A stretch of 64,000 bases of DNA from contig NC_087252.1 of NCBI RefSeq assembly GCF_037042905.1, positions 32,947,494-33,011,493 of the forward strand, in the 5' to 3' direction. The stretch comes from Lytechinus pictus. Its lineage: Eukaryota > Echinodermata > Echinoidea > Temnopleuroida > Toxopneustidae. Made by a program: the position numbers and the translations under genes. Of the stretch, positions 15,201 through 27,200 are shown piece by piece; position 1 is the stretch's first letter; the number at the start of each line of letters is the position of its first letter. The notes under the pieces were generated by a model, which was given only the letters and a program-made list of their open reading frames with translations, did no database searches and was not told the origin of the DNA.

Positions 15201-18200
15201 AAATAAGAATGTTGAAAGTTTGAAAGCAATCGGATAAGCAAAATAAAGTTATGGCTGCTTTAAAATTAAGATCCCTAAGGCTACTAGTATGTAGATTTCA
15301 AATTGACAATGGGTAAGTAAATTATGACAAGGGGCGAGGCTGCAAGGACAACTTTCCCATTGGCCTTGTACTTTGATTTTTGGTTTTCTCCTAAATTCCA
15401 TTGGGGCCGTAATATAAACCTGTTAGTATAATGTTTTATGTCCTCATGAAAGAAAGATACAATTTGAAGTAAAACTTTTGAAAAAGACATTTTAGTCCAT
15501 TAATTATTTCTGTACATGGAAGAGTGGTCCTTCCCTTACATCATTATGACATCACATATGCGGCCAATTTGAAGTCTTCATGGGTATATAGTGATTACCA
15601 ATGTTTACAACTTTTATATATTCACAACTTTCTTATGGTTTGTCCGATATTGTTCAAACTTTGACCTATTGTCTGATTTTTCCTTTTCCTCTAAAAACAA
15701 ATGTTTATTTGGGTTGGATTCCCCTTTAACATCATAAGATAGCGCAGGGTATTCATGGTATTAATCACCTTCAATAATATTTATAGGTTTTTTTTTTTGG
15801 GGGGGGGGCGGAGGAGGTCCTTAAAAACTGACAACATAAAAATATAGAAGGTTAAAGGCCATGGCCATTAGGAACTTAAACACTCTTAAAGAAAGCACCC
15901 CTTCCATTTTTTTTTTTTGGGGGGGGGGGGGCTTTAGAAAATTGCCACATAAAGAGTAAAAGGAAATAATTACAACTAGGAACTGACCCCCCCCCCAAAA
16001 AAAAAAAGGGGGGGAGAAAAATCCTTTACACTTCAGCGTATTAATTTAAAGCCTAAAACATTCTGGTTTTGATAAAAGATCATTTCCGGTGCCCAATTAA
16101 TCAACGTTTTATTTATCTCCTACTCAGTATTTGTTCATTTCAGTTCTTACTCTGACTTTCTTACATCACTTTTTGCACTTCTTGCACTTTAGAGCTTTAC
16201 CATACCTTCTTGTTTTGTTTCCTCTCCCCCCCCCCCCCATGGTTTTTGCCTCCGACGAAGATTCTGCTAGGATCGAAAGCTTAGGCCCCTTTTTGACTTT
16301 CTAATTTACTCCATTGGCTCTCTTTTTTTAGATAAGCAGTTTTCAGCAGCTTCTTTTTGCTATTTTAATTCATTATTATCTAGCAACAATTATTCCATTT
16401 TGAATGCTTACACCTACACTGAAATATAATACCATGACATTTATTCTTTTCTTCATAATCTTTTAAACTCTATTTTGGCTACACTCTGTCCTAAATAATA
16501 CTATTAGCTATATTTAATGTCTAGTTTAAAGAATTGAAGAAATGGCTGTCATGATATTATATTTTGGTAAAGGTGCATCAAATTCATAGTTGCAGCATTC
16601 AGAATGGAATAACTGTTGCTTTAAAAAAAAATGGATTTAGTTGTTTTCCGAAAATCCTCTGTGAAAATTTTAGTTATATCACTGAGTTTTCCCATTCCTG
16701 CAGTTACCACCATCTGAAAGGGATATGACTAGAATATATGTAGAGAAATAAAAGTAATCATTTGCTCAATGAACAGTGAATACGTTCGTCCTTACTCCAA
16801 TGGAAAATTATTTGCATTTTTTGTGACAGTCAGATCTTGCATCCAACAATTTTGCTACTGAAACATAATATTCATTTTTTGACAATTGGAGATGTAGGAT
16901 GTATAAAGCAGGGGCTGTCACAGAAATATACTGAAAAAATTAAATGAAAGAAAATAGAAGGCAAAAATTTATTGTGCACATATACATATTTTTGATATGG
17001 TATGTTATTGAGTCATGGATTTGCAAGTGAATTTCTAAAACAAGTGCAGAGATTTTTGTATATATATATTTCTATAATTAGTTGTATGATTAAAGGTACA
17101 CTTCATAAAATGTCAGAGAAAATATACTTGGAGAGATAGAGGGTAAAAAAAGGAGAGAGGAAACATTAGATGGTATGGTGAAGCTCAAAATCAAGAGTGA
17201 TGTGATATAGTTAAAAAGAAAGAGTAGGAATGGAATATGAATAAAAGACTGAGTAGGAGAATATAAATAAACAATGATTAATTGGCTACTGTAAACAATT
17301 TTTTACCAAAGCAGAATGCATTAAACATCAAATGAATGGTCTGAACTCTGAAGTGCAAATGACTCTTCTTACCTTTTAATGGGGGGGGGGCAGTTTTCAG
17401 CCCCCTATTTTTTCAGGGGGGGGGTTAAGTTCCTAGTCATAATCCTTTAACTTTAACTTTTATGAGGTCATTTTCTAAAGACCCCCCCCCCCCCAAAAAA
17501 AGGGAGTAATGTCTCGCTTTAAAATACAAAGACCCCTGAGGGGCAAAGGCGTAGACTGGTTGAGCATGGGGAGATAGAAGTGGTATGGGGAGGGGTGCAC
17601 ATCTTGGGGAGGTGGAACTAAGGTTTGGAAAATTAGCCGTTGAAAGTAGAAGGGGTACACATTTTGTTTTGCTTGCCAGTGTTGGAACTCCTTTGCCACA
17701 GCGGAAGGTTTCACATTCACCCAGTGTACCCCCAGCCTATGCCCTTGAGGGGTTTTATTTCAAGAGTGTTAATGGACACCGCCTTTAACCTTTATTTTGA
17801 TGTCAGATTTTAAGGACCAATCCCGCTCCTCCCCCAAAACCTAGAAATATTACTGAAGGTGACTCATATATTTTAATGCAGTTTAGAATTTAATATGAAT
17901 CTTTACCCAAAGATGAATATTTCTTCCAACTTTTATGAGCACTGACTAAAAAAAGGGGAAGTCGTTTGATCCACAATGAGTTTTCCTGCATTTCTGGCTA
18001 TCATATGTGGTTACCATGGCAATATACTCTCTGACAAATGCACACAAAAAATGGTTCCTGCACATCTTTACCTCAAGGCAAATGTATGAGCCAAATTTCA
18101 TGAGAAATGGTTCAAAACTGATGAAGTTGTTCAAATTGCAAGGTTTTTACCTAAATTTTGCCATATAATATGTTGTTACCATGGCAACACAATTTCTGAA

Positions 18201-21200
18201 ACACATACAAAAAGTGCCTTGTACATCTTTACTCTAATACCAATGTGTGTGTCAAATTTCATGAGAATTGATTTAAAACTGATGAAGCAGTTTGAATTGT
18301 AATTTTTTCCCCAATTTTCACCAAATAATATGTTGTTACCATGGCAACAAGATTTTTGAAAGACACACAAAATGTGTCTTAGACATCTTCACCTCAAGAC
18401 CAATGTGTGTGCCAAATATCATGAGAATCGGATGACAACAGAGGAAGTTGTTCTAACTGCAAGATTTGTACCTTATTTTTGCCATAATACACTGTTACCA
18501 TGGCAACACAATTTCCAACACATGCAAAAAATGTGTCTTGCACATCTTTACCCCAAGACCAAAATATGTACATACACACCAACATTCAACCCCCTCCATC
18601 GCCACCCTTCGGCTTGTTTAGCATCTGCATTCAGATATTTAGTGCATCGAGATGTGAGGACAAACAGAATATTTGGTCAAAAAGGGTCTGAATTCAAGAA
18701 CTAAACCAATGCAAAATAATGCACTGCTATTGAGTTTTGCACTAGCGCTAGTCTATATATCAGACCAATCTAAACTCATAAATTTTGACATTTTCACCCA
18801 TTTTTTCACTGTTCCTGCAGCCAGATTTTTTGGAGCATACCCCATTTTTAATTCTCATACATAAACAAAGGTCTGGAGAAAAAATAATGCTTTTGTCCAC
18901 CGTGTCCACATAATTCCGCTAACAGACCAGACTATATGGCCTTACGCAGAAATTTCCGGGGGGGGGGGAGTATGACGCGCGTAAACTTTCTGAAAAAAAT
19001 CTTGAAAAAGCGAAGCGACCAAGCTTGTCATTTTTTAGCTTGGTCGCGTCGCTGTCTCGCATTCAAGATTTTTTTTAGAAAGTTTACGCGCGTCCTGTTC
19101 CCCCCCTCGGAAACAAATTCTGCATAAGGCCATGATGATAATGTGATAAAAATAATGAAAATGAAAAGTATATATAAATCAATGGTGCCATATGCTCTTT
19201 TTCAGCATGGCCGTTCACAGAATTTCTTTCGGGATATGGGGATAGACGCGCGTAAACGCTCTCAAGTTGAAAGCGAGACAGCGAAGCGACCAAGCTTGTC
19301 ATTTTGGCTTGGTCGCGTAGTTGTCTCGCTTTCAAGGTTTTTTTTATAGAAAGTTTACGCGCGTCATGCTACCCCCCCCCCCCTGAAAAAATTATGCGTG
19401 AGGCCATGGTGATAATGAGAAAAAAAATATAAAAATAATGAAAATAAAAAGTATATATAAATCAATATGCCAGGCTCTTTTGAGCATGGCCGTACACAGA
19501 ATTTCTTTCGGGGGGGGGGGGAGCATGCGTGTAAACTCGTTTTCAAGTTGAAAGCGACACAGCGAAGCGACCAAGCTTGTCATTTGGGCACTTTTTGGAG
19601 TTTTAAAAGTGAAATATGAAGGCTTTCGTGCACACTTTTGATGAATTTTGTGAAAATTTTCAATAGAAAAATAAGTTTTCAAAAATTTAGGGGTCATCAT
19701 GCCCCCGTATTGTCGTTGCGAGCATTTTTGGGAAAAATTAACTTAACAAAAACAAAACAAAAAAATTATAGAAAGTAGAAGGGCCTGATGCACTTAACTC
19801 ACTCTCTCAGCTCATATGCACTTGATCCACTTCCATTAAGGATCCGGATTTCGGGCTAAATTCCGCCCGACGGTTCCGGGGACCAACCAACGTAATATTT
19901 CGATGAAGAGCATTTCGTCGATTCACCGGTCAGTGGATCTCTAACAAGTGGGTCTCGCGTGCTGGGATCTCACTTCTGGTGTCCACAACACGCAACTTCT
20001 ATGGCTTAATTTTTCTGTGCGCGACAACATGTAATGAACCCTTGGGTTGTTCCTACGATCAGAGAGAAAAGGTGAAATACACGCGCGCCTACGGGGATTG
20101 TGAACTGTAGGAAAAATCGTATAAAATTACACTTTTTGATATTTCTACGAAGACGAAGTTATATAGAAAATGAAGAATATTACAATCAGACCATATCCCT
20201 ATAAAATTGCTTCAAGAAATGCCATTATGAAGAGGAAACGGACAAAAATTTGTGAAGAAAAATCACGAAAAAGGAAATCGCATCATGAATATACAAATCA
20301 TGGGCGGTCCCACATTTGCATGCTATAGCGAGTTTTCCATTATTTAATAAATAATGGTTATTTGTATATAAATAATGAGTATTTGTATATAATGGAAAAC
20401 TGTAAAAATTGTTTATAAATAATGATTATTTATAAATAATGGGATATTGAAACAAAATTATTATTTATAAATAATGAAGTAGATATTTCATTATTTAACA
20501 AATAATCTTTATTTATAAATAATGGAAAACTCGAACATTAAATAATGATTATTTATAAATAATGAAAATAATGGCGCACTCGAAAAAATTATTTATAAAT
20601 AATGAAGTAGACGTTTTCATTATTTAACAAATAATCCTTATTTATAAATAATGGGAAACTCAACAAATTATTTATAAATAAAGAAATGTGCACTGGCATT
20701 GTTAATAAATAATAATTATTTATAAATAATAGAAAACTTATTTATAAATAATGGAAAAAACGAATTGCAATTATTTATAAATAATAAATTATGTAGTGTC
20801 ATTATTTATAAATAATGAAAAACGAAAATCATTATTTATAAATAATAAAAGACAAATAATCATTATTTATAAATAATGAAAAACAAATAATCATTATTTA
20901 TAAATAATAAAAAAAAACAAATAATCATTATTAATAAATAATGAAAAACAAATAAAAATTATTTGTAAATAATGAAAAACAAATAATCATTATTTATAAA
21001 TAATGAAAAAAAAATCATTATTTATAAATAATGAAAATCAAATAATCATTATTTATCAATAATGAAAAACAAATAATCATTATTTATAAATAATGAAATG
21101 TCGAACTATTATTATTTACAAATAATGAAGTATTACTTGGAATTATATATAAATAATTAGAAATGTTATTTTATATAATAGTAATTATTTACAAATAAAA

Positions 21201-24200
21201 TGTAAATTATATATAAATAATAGTTATTATTTAATAAATAATGATTATATAACAAATAATTGTTCTATATAATATTGGTACAATCGGCGCCTCATAGAAA
21301 TTCGCCATAATAACTTTTTCTCTCCTCTGTGTTTACTTTCTAGTCGCCATGCAAATTTCTGTAAATGTACCATACCAGCCGCCCTGGGGAACGACACACA
21401 GATCGTCGCAAAGCGTGATGTCCCAAAATACCCAAAGGTAAGAAAACCTTGAATGCTTAACGGAAATCACAGCAATCATTCGTGAAGTTTTTACTGACCA
21501 TGAAATACAATGAACTGGGCAGTATTTCATGAAGCAAAAATGTTATAGGCTACTGAAATTCTTGCATCCGATTGGCTCAGAATAAAATTGACAGTAAAAA
21601 ACACTGATTGTTTTATGAAATGCTCCTTGAAAGATTAAGTAGGGTCAGTATCCACTTAAAAATTCGGCAACACACTGTCCAATGTGTTCGGTAATGTACA
21701 TGTATGTTGTTAAAAATATATATTCTGGGCAATCATTAGTTTTTATTACCCAATTGGGGCAGATTTGAACCGATAGTTGTGTGGACAGTATGTTGCCGAG
21801 GGTTGGTTAAAAGTAATTTTTTGCGTAACTATTTTAAGAGTGTATAATGGCGCTATAAAAGGTAATTACTGAAAGGGCAGAAGCTTAAAGATTTAAAAAC
21901 GAATAACTGCGCCACTGTCGGAAATAAAAGACAATTCAGTTTTGTTATGAACATAAGAACTACCGAGTCTTATAGCCAAATTGAGTTGAACGCGGCATAT
22001 TAATGCTTAAACATGAGCTCGTCTCATGTGCAATTTACATCTCGGAATTCCATCGAAAAGTGACCAAAATAAGCGAAAATTTAATCGATCCTCATCGGTC
22101 ACACTTTATCATGGACCTGCATTTGTCGTCCATATATATATACTCATGAGCAATATTTTGTAAGTTGAAATTCAAATATCAACGATAAAATGATTTTAAA
22201 CTGTTGTGGTTTCGCCAAATGTATTTTCGCTTGATATTTGTTCTTATGAAGCCATTTATTCATTTCGTTGGTGAGTCTTTAAGTGGTTGAATTGGCTGAT
22301 GCTAACTTGACAACCATTGCGGCTGTATAATTTCTTGTGCGGGTGTCTCTAATGCTTTATGCGGTATGTAATTTTTGTCGTTTAATGGGTTCTTTTATTT
22401 CATTTGGAATCGAGAAACGGCTTTCAGCATTCATCACCTGCTGTCATTAGGTTTGGTATCCATGGCAACAAACAAGTACTCATTCTTTTTCTCCTGAATT
22501 GCCTCTTTCAATGTATTCACCCCGAGATTTTTTTTTCTAATGGACGTTTGAAATCATGGAGTCAAACATCTTACACACGTTAGAGGCATTAAAATTTATG
22601 GCATACATGAATAATAATATTAAAATAAATATTATGGATATAACTATATATATACACACATGTATATCTCATTTTTTTACTATTCTCTTATAAATCAGGG
22701 ATATATATATATATATATATATATAAATATATGTTTATATATATAAATATACATATATATATTTATGTATACATGTATATCTCATTTTTTTTTACTATTG
22801 TCTCATAAATCAGGGCTTAGAACATTGAAAAGTTGTGACAATTTCCCTTTCTATGATACAATATCCACGGTAGGAAAATGTGTGTGTATGTGCGAGCATC
22901 ATTGTGTGGGTGTGTGTGCGTTTGGGATGAGCTTTATCTCCGATATTAAATACGCAATCATCTTGCTCATTATACATTCATAAGGCAATGATAGAGAATT
23001 TGACAAAAAGGGGGAAAGGTTTTCAATAAGACCTTGAAGTGATTAGATTCGCCGTACGTTCTTAAAAGTCTTTTTGTACGTTTATTTTTTTTCTCTGCAG
23101 TATACACTTTCGAGGGAGACAAAGGAATACCTCAAGAAACCCACGTTTGATATCTGGCATTGGGAATCGAATGAGGTAAGCTGCCATTGTTGAATTTCAC
23201 CAAATCAACATATTAAAACCTTTCCAAGCATGCCAAAGATCTAACATGCTGATCTTTTAGAAGTGAGGTGCCGGTTTTGTTTTCATCCATCAGTATATTT
23301 TGTGATAAGTTTAATTTTAATTTTTATATTATAAACGGTCATTTTTATCAAAACTGCCCTTAGAACGCCTATCTTCCGAAATGAGCAATTTTATACAAGA
23401 GAAACGGTTTCATACCCGCCACTCGTAGTTAGCAATTTCATTCCGAAATTTTGAATTGTATACTGACTGAAATCAGGTTTAATCATTTTTGAATTATTGA
23501 ATTGCTTTTTGATATTCAAATCGTATTCATCAGATATGATATTGGAAATGATTTCACAAACAAAAACGGGTGTTGCTTTCATAAGTAACGAGTGACTTAA
23601 CGAATGACTGGTGACCCTTTCTTAGGAGTTTGACCAACACCAGTGAAAATTTGGAAAAAATGGCATACAGTATGCCAGTTTCAACACAAAATGATTTCCA
23701 GTCATTTGCACTGTCGTGTGTAACTTTGTTATCACGTATTATATGCGAACAGCTTTAAGCCCCTTTCACAATTGACGTACGACCATTTGCGACCTTTTGG
23801 TCGTGCGACAGGCTGCAACAGGCATCAATCGCTAGTCATCTCATAAGATCGCACAGAGGCTTTCACAGTTGCAACAGCTGTCGTACAACAAAAACAACCA
23901 GTAAACCCCGTTGCACGAGTAAGTCGCATATGCTCTTATTGTGCTCGTGCGATCACATGCGAGTGTTGCACGAGGGATTGCGAGTGGAACGGTCGCATAC
24001 ATGCGAATGAAATGGTAGTGCAATGTTGTAAGCCGTTCCGATCGGTCTTGCAACAGTCTTATGGCCCATATTATCATCGCAACCAGTCGCAAGACAGGTC
24101 TCTGTACATGTAAGTCGCTTGCACATGTGCAAGAGTTGCACGACCTCCAGTCAAGTAAATGCGACTACTTAGTTGTGCCACCTCTCGCACCAAGTCGTAC

Positions 24201-27200
24201 AACGTTGAACAACACTCGCACGATGATCGCCCGACCGATGGTACGACCCCGGGTACGGCCTGATGCGAGTGAATCGATCGTATTTGATCGCGTTCGGATT
24301 TTGAACATGTTCAAAGTTCAGATGTGACCAGCCACGACCACCTCGAGTTCGTGCGACCGTCTACAACGACTGCGAGTGCTCGCAAGACACCAAGAGATCG
24401 ATCGTGCAACAACAAGAAAAAACTGTTGCAGGCGGTCGTAAACTGGTCGGACGTCAATTGTGAAAGGGGCTGAACGGTCGCATACATGCGAATGCAACGG
24501 GAGTGGAATGTAGTAAGCCGTAATTTCGATCGGTCTTGCAACAGTCTCATATTATCGCACCCAGTCGCAAGACTGGTCTCTGTAGGTCTCCAGCACATGT
24601 GCAAGTGTTGTACGACCTCCAGTCGACTAAATGCGACTATACTTAGTTGTGCCACTTCTCGCACCAAGTCGTAAAACGTTGAACAACACTCACACGATGA
24701 TCGCCCGACCGATGGTACGACCTGTTGTGAGTGAATCAATCGTATTTGATCGCGTTTGGATTTTGAACATGTTCAAAGTTCAGATGCGACCAGTCACGAT
24801 CACCTCCGACCACCTCGAGTTTGTGCGATCGTCTACAACGACTGCGAGTGCTCGCAAGACACCAAGGGATCGATCGTGCAACAACAAGAAAAAACTGTTG
24901 CAGGTGGTCGTAAACAGGTCGTACGTCAATTGTGAAAGGGGCTTTACGGGGCTTTCACAATTACTCGTGCGATCGTTTGCAATCATTTGGTCACAATATA
25001 TGTTGCACACAATCGCAACGGTTGTAAACAGTTAAGCCCCTTTCACAATTGACGTATGACCTGTTTACGACCACCTGCAACAGTTTTTTTCTTGTTGTTG
25101 CACGATTGATCCCTTGGTGTCTTGCGAGCACTCGCAGTCGTTGTAGACGATCGCACGAACTCGAGGTGGTCGTGACAAGTCGCATCTGAACTTTGAAGAT
25201 GTTAAAAATCCAAACGCAATCAAATACAATCGATTCACTCGTATCAGATCGTACCATCGGTCTGGAGATCATCGAGTGAGTGTTGTTCAACGTTGTACGA
25301 CTTGATGCGAGAGGTGGCACAACTAAGTAGTCGTATTTACTCGACTGGAGGTCGTACAACACTTGCACATGTGCTAGCGACCTACATGTACAGAGACCAG
25401 TCTTGCGACTGTGTGCGATAATATATAGGCCATAAGACTGTTGCAAGACCGATCGCAACGGCTTACAACATTGCACTACCGTTGCATTCGCATGTATGCG
25501 ACCGTTCCACTCGCGATCCCTCGTGCAACACTCGCATGTGATCGCACGAGCACAATAAGAGCATTATGCGACGTAATCGTGCAACGGGGTTTACTTGTTG
25601 TTTTTGTTGTACGATAGCTGTTGCATTTGTGAAAGCCTCTGTGCGATCTTATGAGATGACTAGCGATTGATGCCTGTTGCAGCCTGTCGAACGACCTAAA
25701 GGTCGCAAATGGTCATACGTCAATTCAAATTCAAATTTATTTATTTATTTCACTTCCATCAAACAAAAACAAATTATATACCATATATAAACATAAATAT
25801 CCGTTGCAAAAAAAAAAAATAATACATATGTTGTGAAGAAAAAAAAAACACTTAGACAATTTGGGCAACACATTGTATGTTTTAAATATGTATACTATTT
25901 TTCAATAGAAATTAAATTAAGATGGAAATGGAGGGACCCACTAAAAAGCAATGCTTGTACAATGTGGGCCCCTCAAAAAATAGATAACACAACAAATAAC
26001 AAAATAACATAGTACAAATACAGGTATATGTAATCAAATCAAATCAAATCAAAAAATATAGTTTGATAAAGGACAAAACAACCCGTCCTAAAATATATCC
26101 ACCCTTCCCCATCCCACCCCCCCCCCAGAAAAAGAGAAGAAACAAAAAAGGGGGGGAGAATGCCCTGAGAAGATGGATGGGTGCTGCTGAACGTAGGTAG
26201 AACATATGCCATCGTGGACTCAAGCAAACTGGATTCAATGATGTGTATAAAAGGGAAAAAAAATATATAAAATAACCTGGAAATATAGTGCACGAAAAAT
26301 GTGTTTGATGCCGTGAACAAATAACAGGTAGGAAGGCGGATAAGCGGACAGGAAAGGAAGAGAAAATAGAGGAGAGGATAGACACAATAATATGAGGTTC
26401 AATAGTATGAGGTTCAATAACGAGCACACATGAGAAGGACTTGTGTCAGATTTGGTTTTTTTTTTCAATAAAAAAGGATAATGATTATTTTATGTTTGAA
26501 TTATAGTATTTATAGTAATAATGATGACCTGACGGAGATGATGAATTAGACTTAATTTGGGAGTATATTATAAGGTTTTAATAGAGATTATTTGAATTTA
26601 GACTTAAAAGAGTACAAAGATTTTGCAGTTGTTATATCATTATGAAGTGAGTTCCATAACTTCGGTCCATCATATATAAATGTGTTCTGAGCCAGCAAAG
26701 TTCTTAAAAGTGGTAAATGGAATCGCCTTGTTGGATAGTTATGAATGGATTGATTTTTTTTTAGAAACATTGAATTAAATACATTTGGGAGGTTGTTGTT
26801 GTTATAGTTATACATAAACTGACCGAGATTAAACAAATATAAGTCTTTAATTTTCAATATTTTATGTTCAAGAAATAATGGGTCAGTATGAGACAAATAT
26901 GCTGTGTGACTTATGATACGAAGAGACTTCTTTTGTAATAGGAGTAATTTGTCTAAGAGTGTTTGTTGTGTATTACCCCACGCCAAAATTCCATAATTTA
27001 AATAAGGCAATATAAGGGATGAATATAATGTAAGCAGGGACGATAATGGTAAACAAAATTTAAGCTTGTTAATTATACCAATGTTGCGTGTAATAGTTTT
27101 ACGTATGTTATCTATGTGGAATTTCCATGAAAGCTTATTATCGACTGTTATTTCAAGAAACTTAACATGGGATACATTTTCCAAGGGAGTTCCATCCAAA

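Larger units (their letters stand above)
7175..21296. mobile_element. 14.1-kb foldback (long inverted repeat) element in PDE9A intron
   Basis: The ends are TATGAGGCACCGATTGTACC on the left and its reverse complement (one change) on the right. They are flanked by the direct repeat GAAATT at 7169-7174 and 21297-21302, a 6-bp target duplication. The left arm runs 7175-9885, 14643-15150 and 15730-about 16250. The right arm runs about 17150-21296 and is contiguous except for a small insertion near 17525-17764. The outer ~1 kb of each arm is an AT-rich tandem-repeat domain. The middle parts look near identical by eye, and the innermost parts are more diverged. No transposase or polymerase frame was found. 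The layout of tandem-repeat outer domain plus inner domain recalls sea urchin TU foldback elements, known for 8-bp duplications. Polintons have 6-bp duplications but would carry viral-type genes. Confidence 0.85.

Noticed and set aside
7175..21296. Polinton/Maverick interpretation of the large element
   Set aside because: The 6-bp duplication fits, but no polymerase B, integrase or capsid-type frame is visible and the ends differ from the usual AG start.
23841..25476. Several long overlapping open frames on both strands
   Set aside because: They are reflections of the palindromic GTCGTACGACC-rich foldback; translated products mirror each other and match no family.
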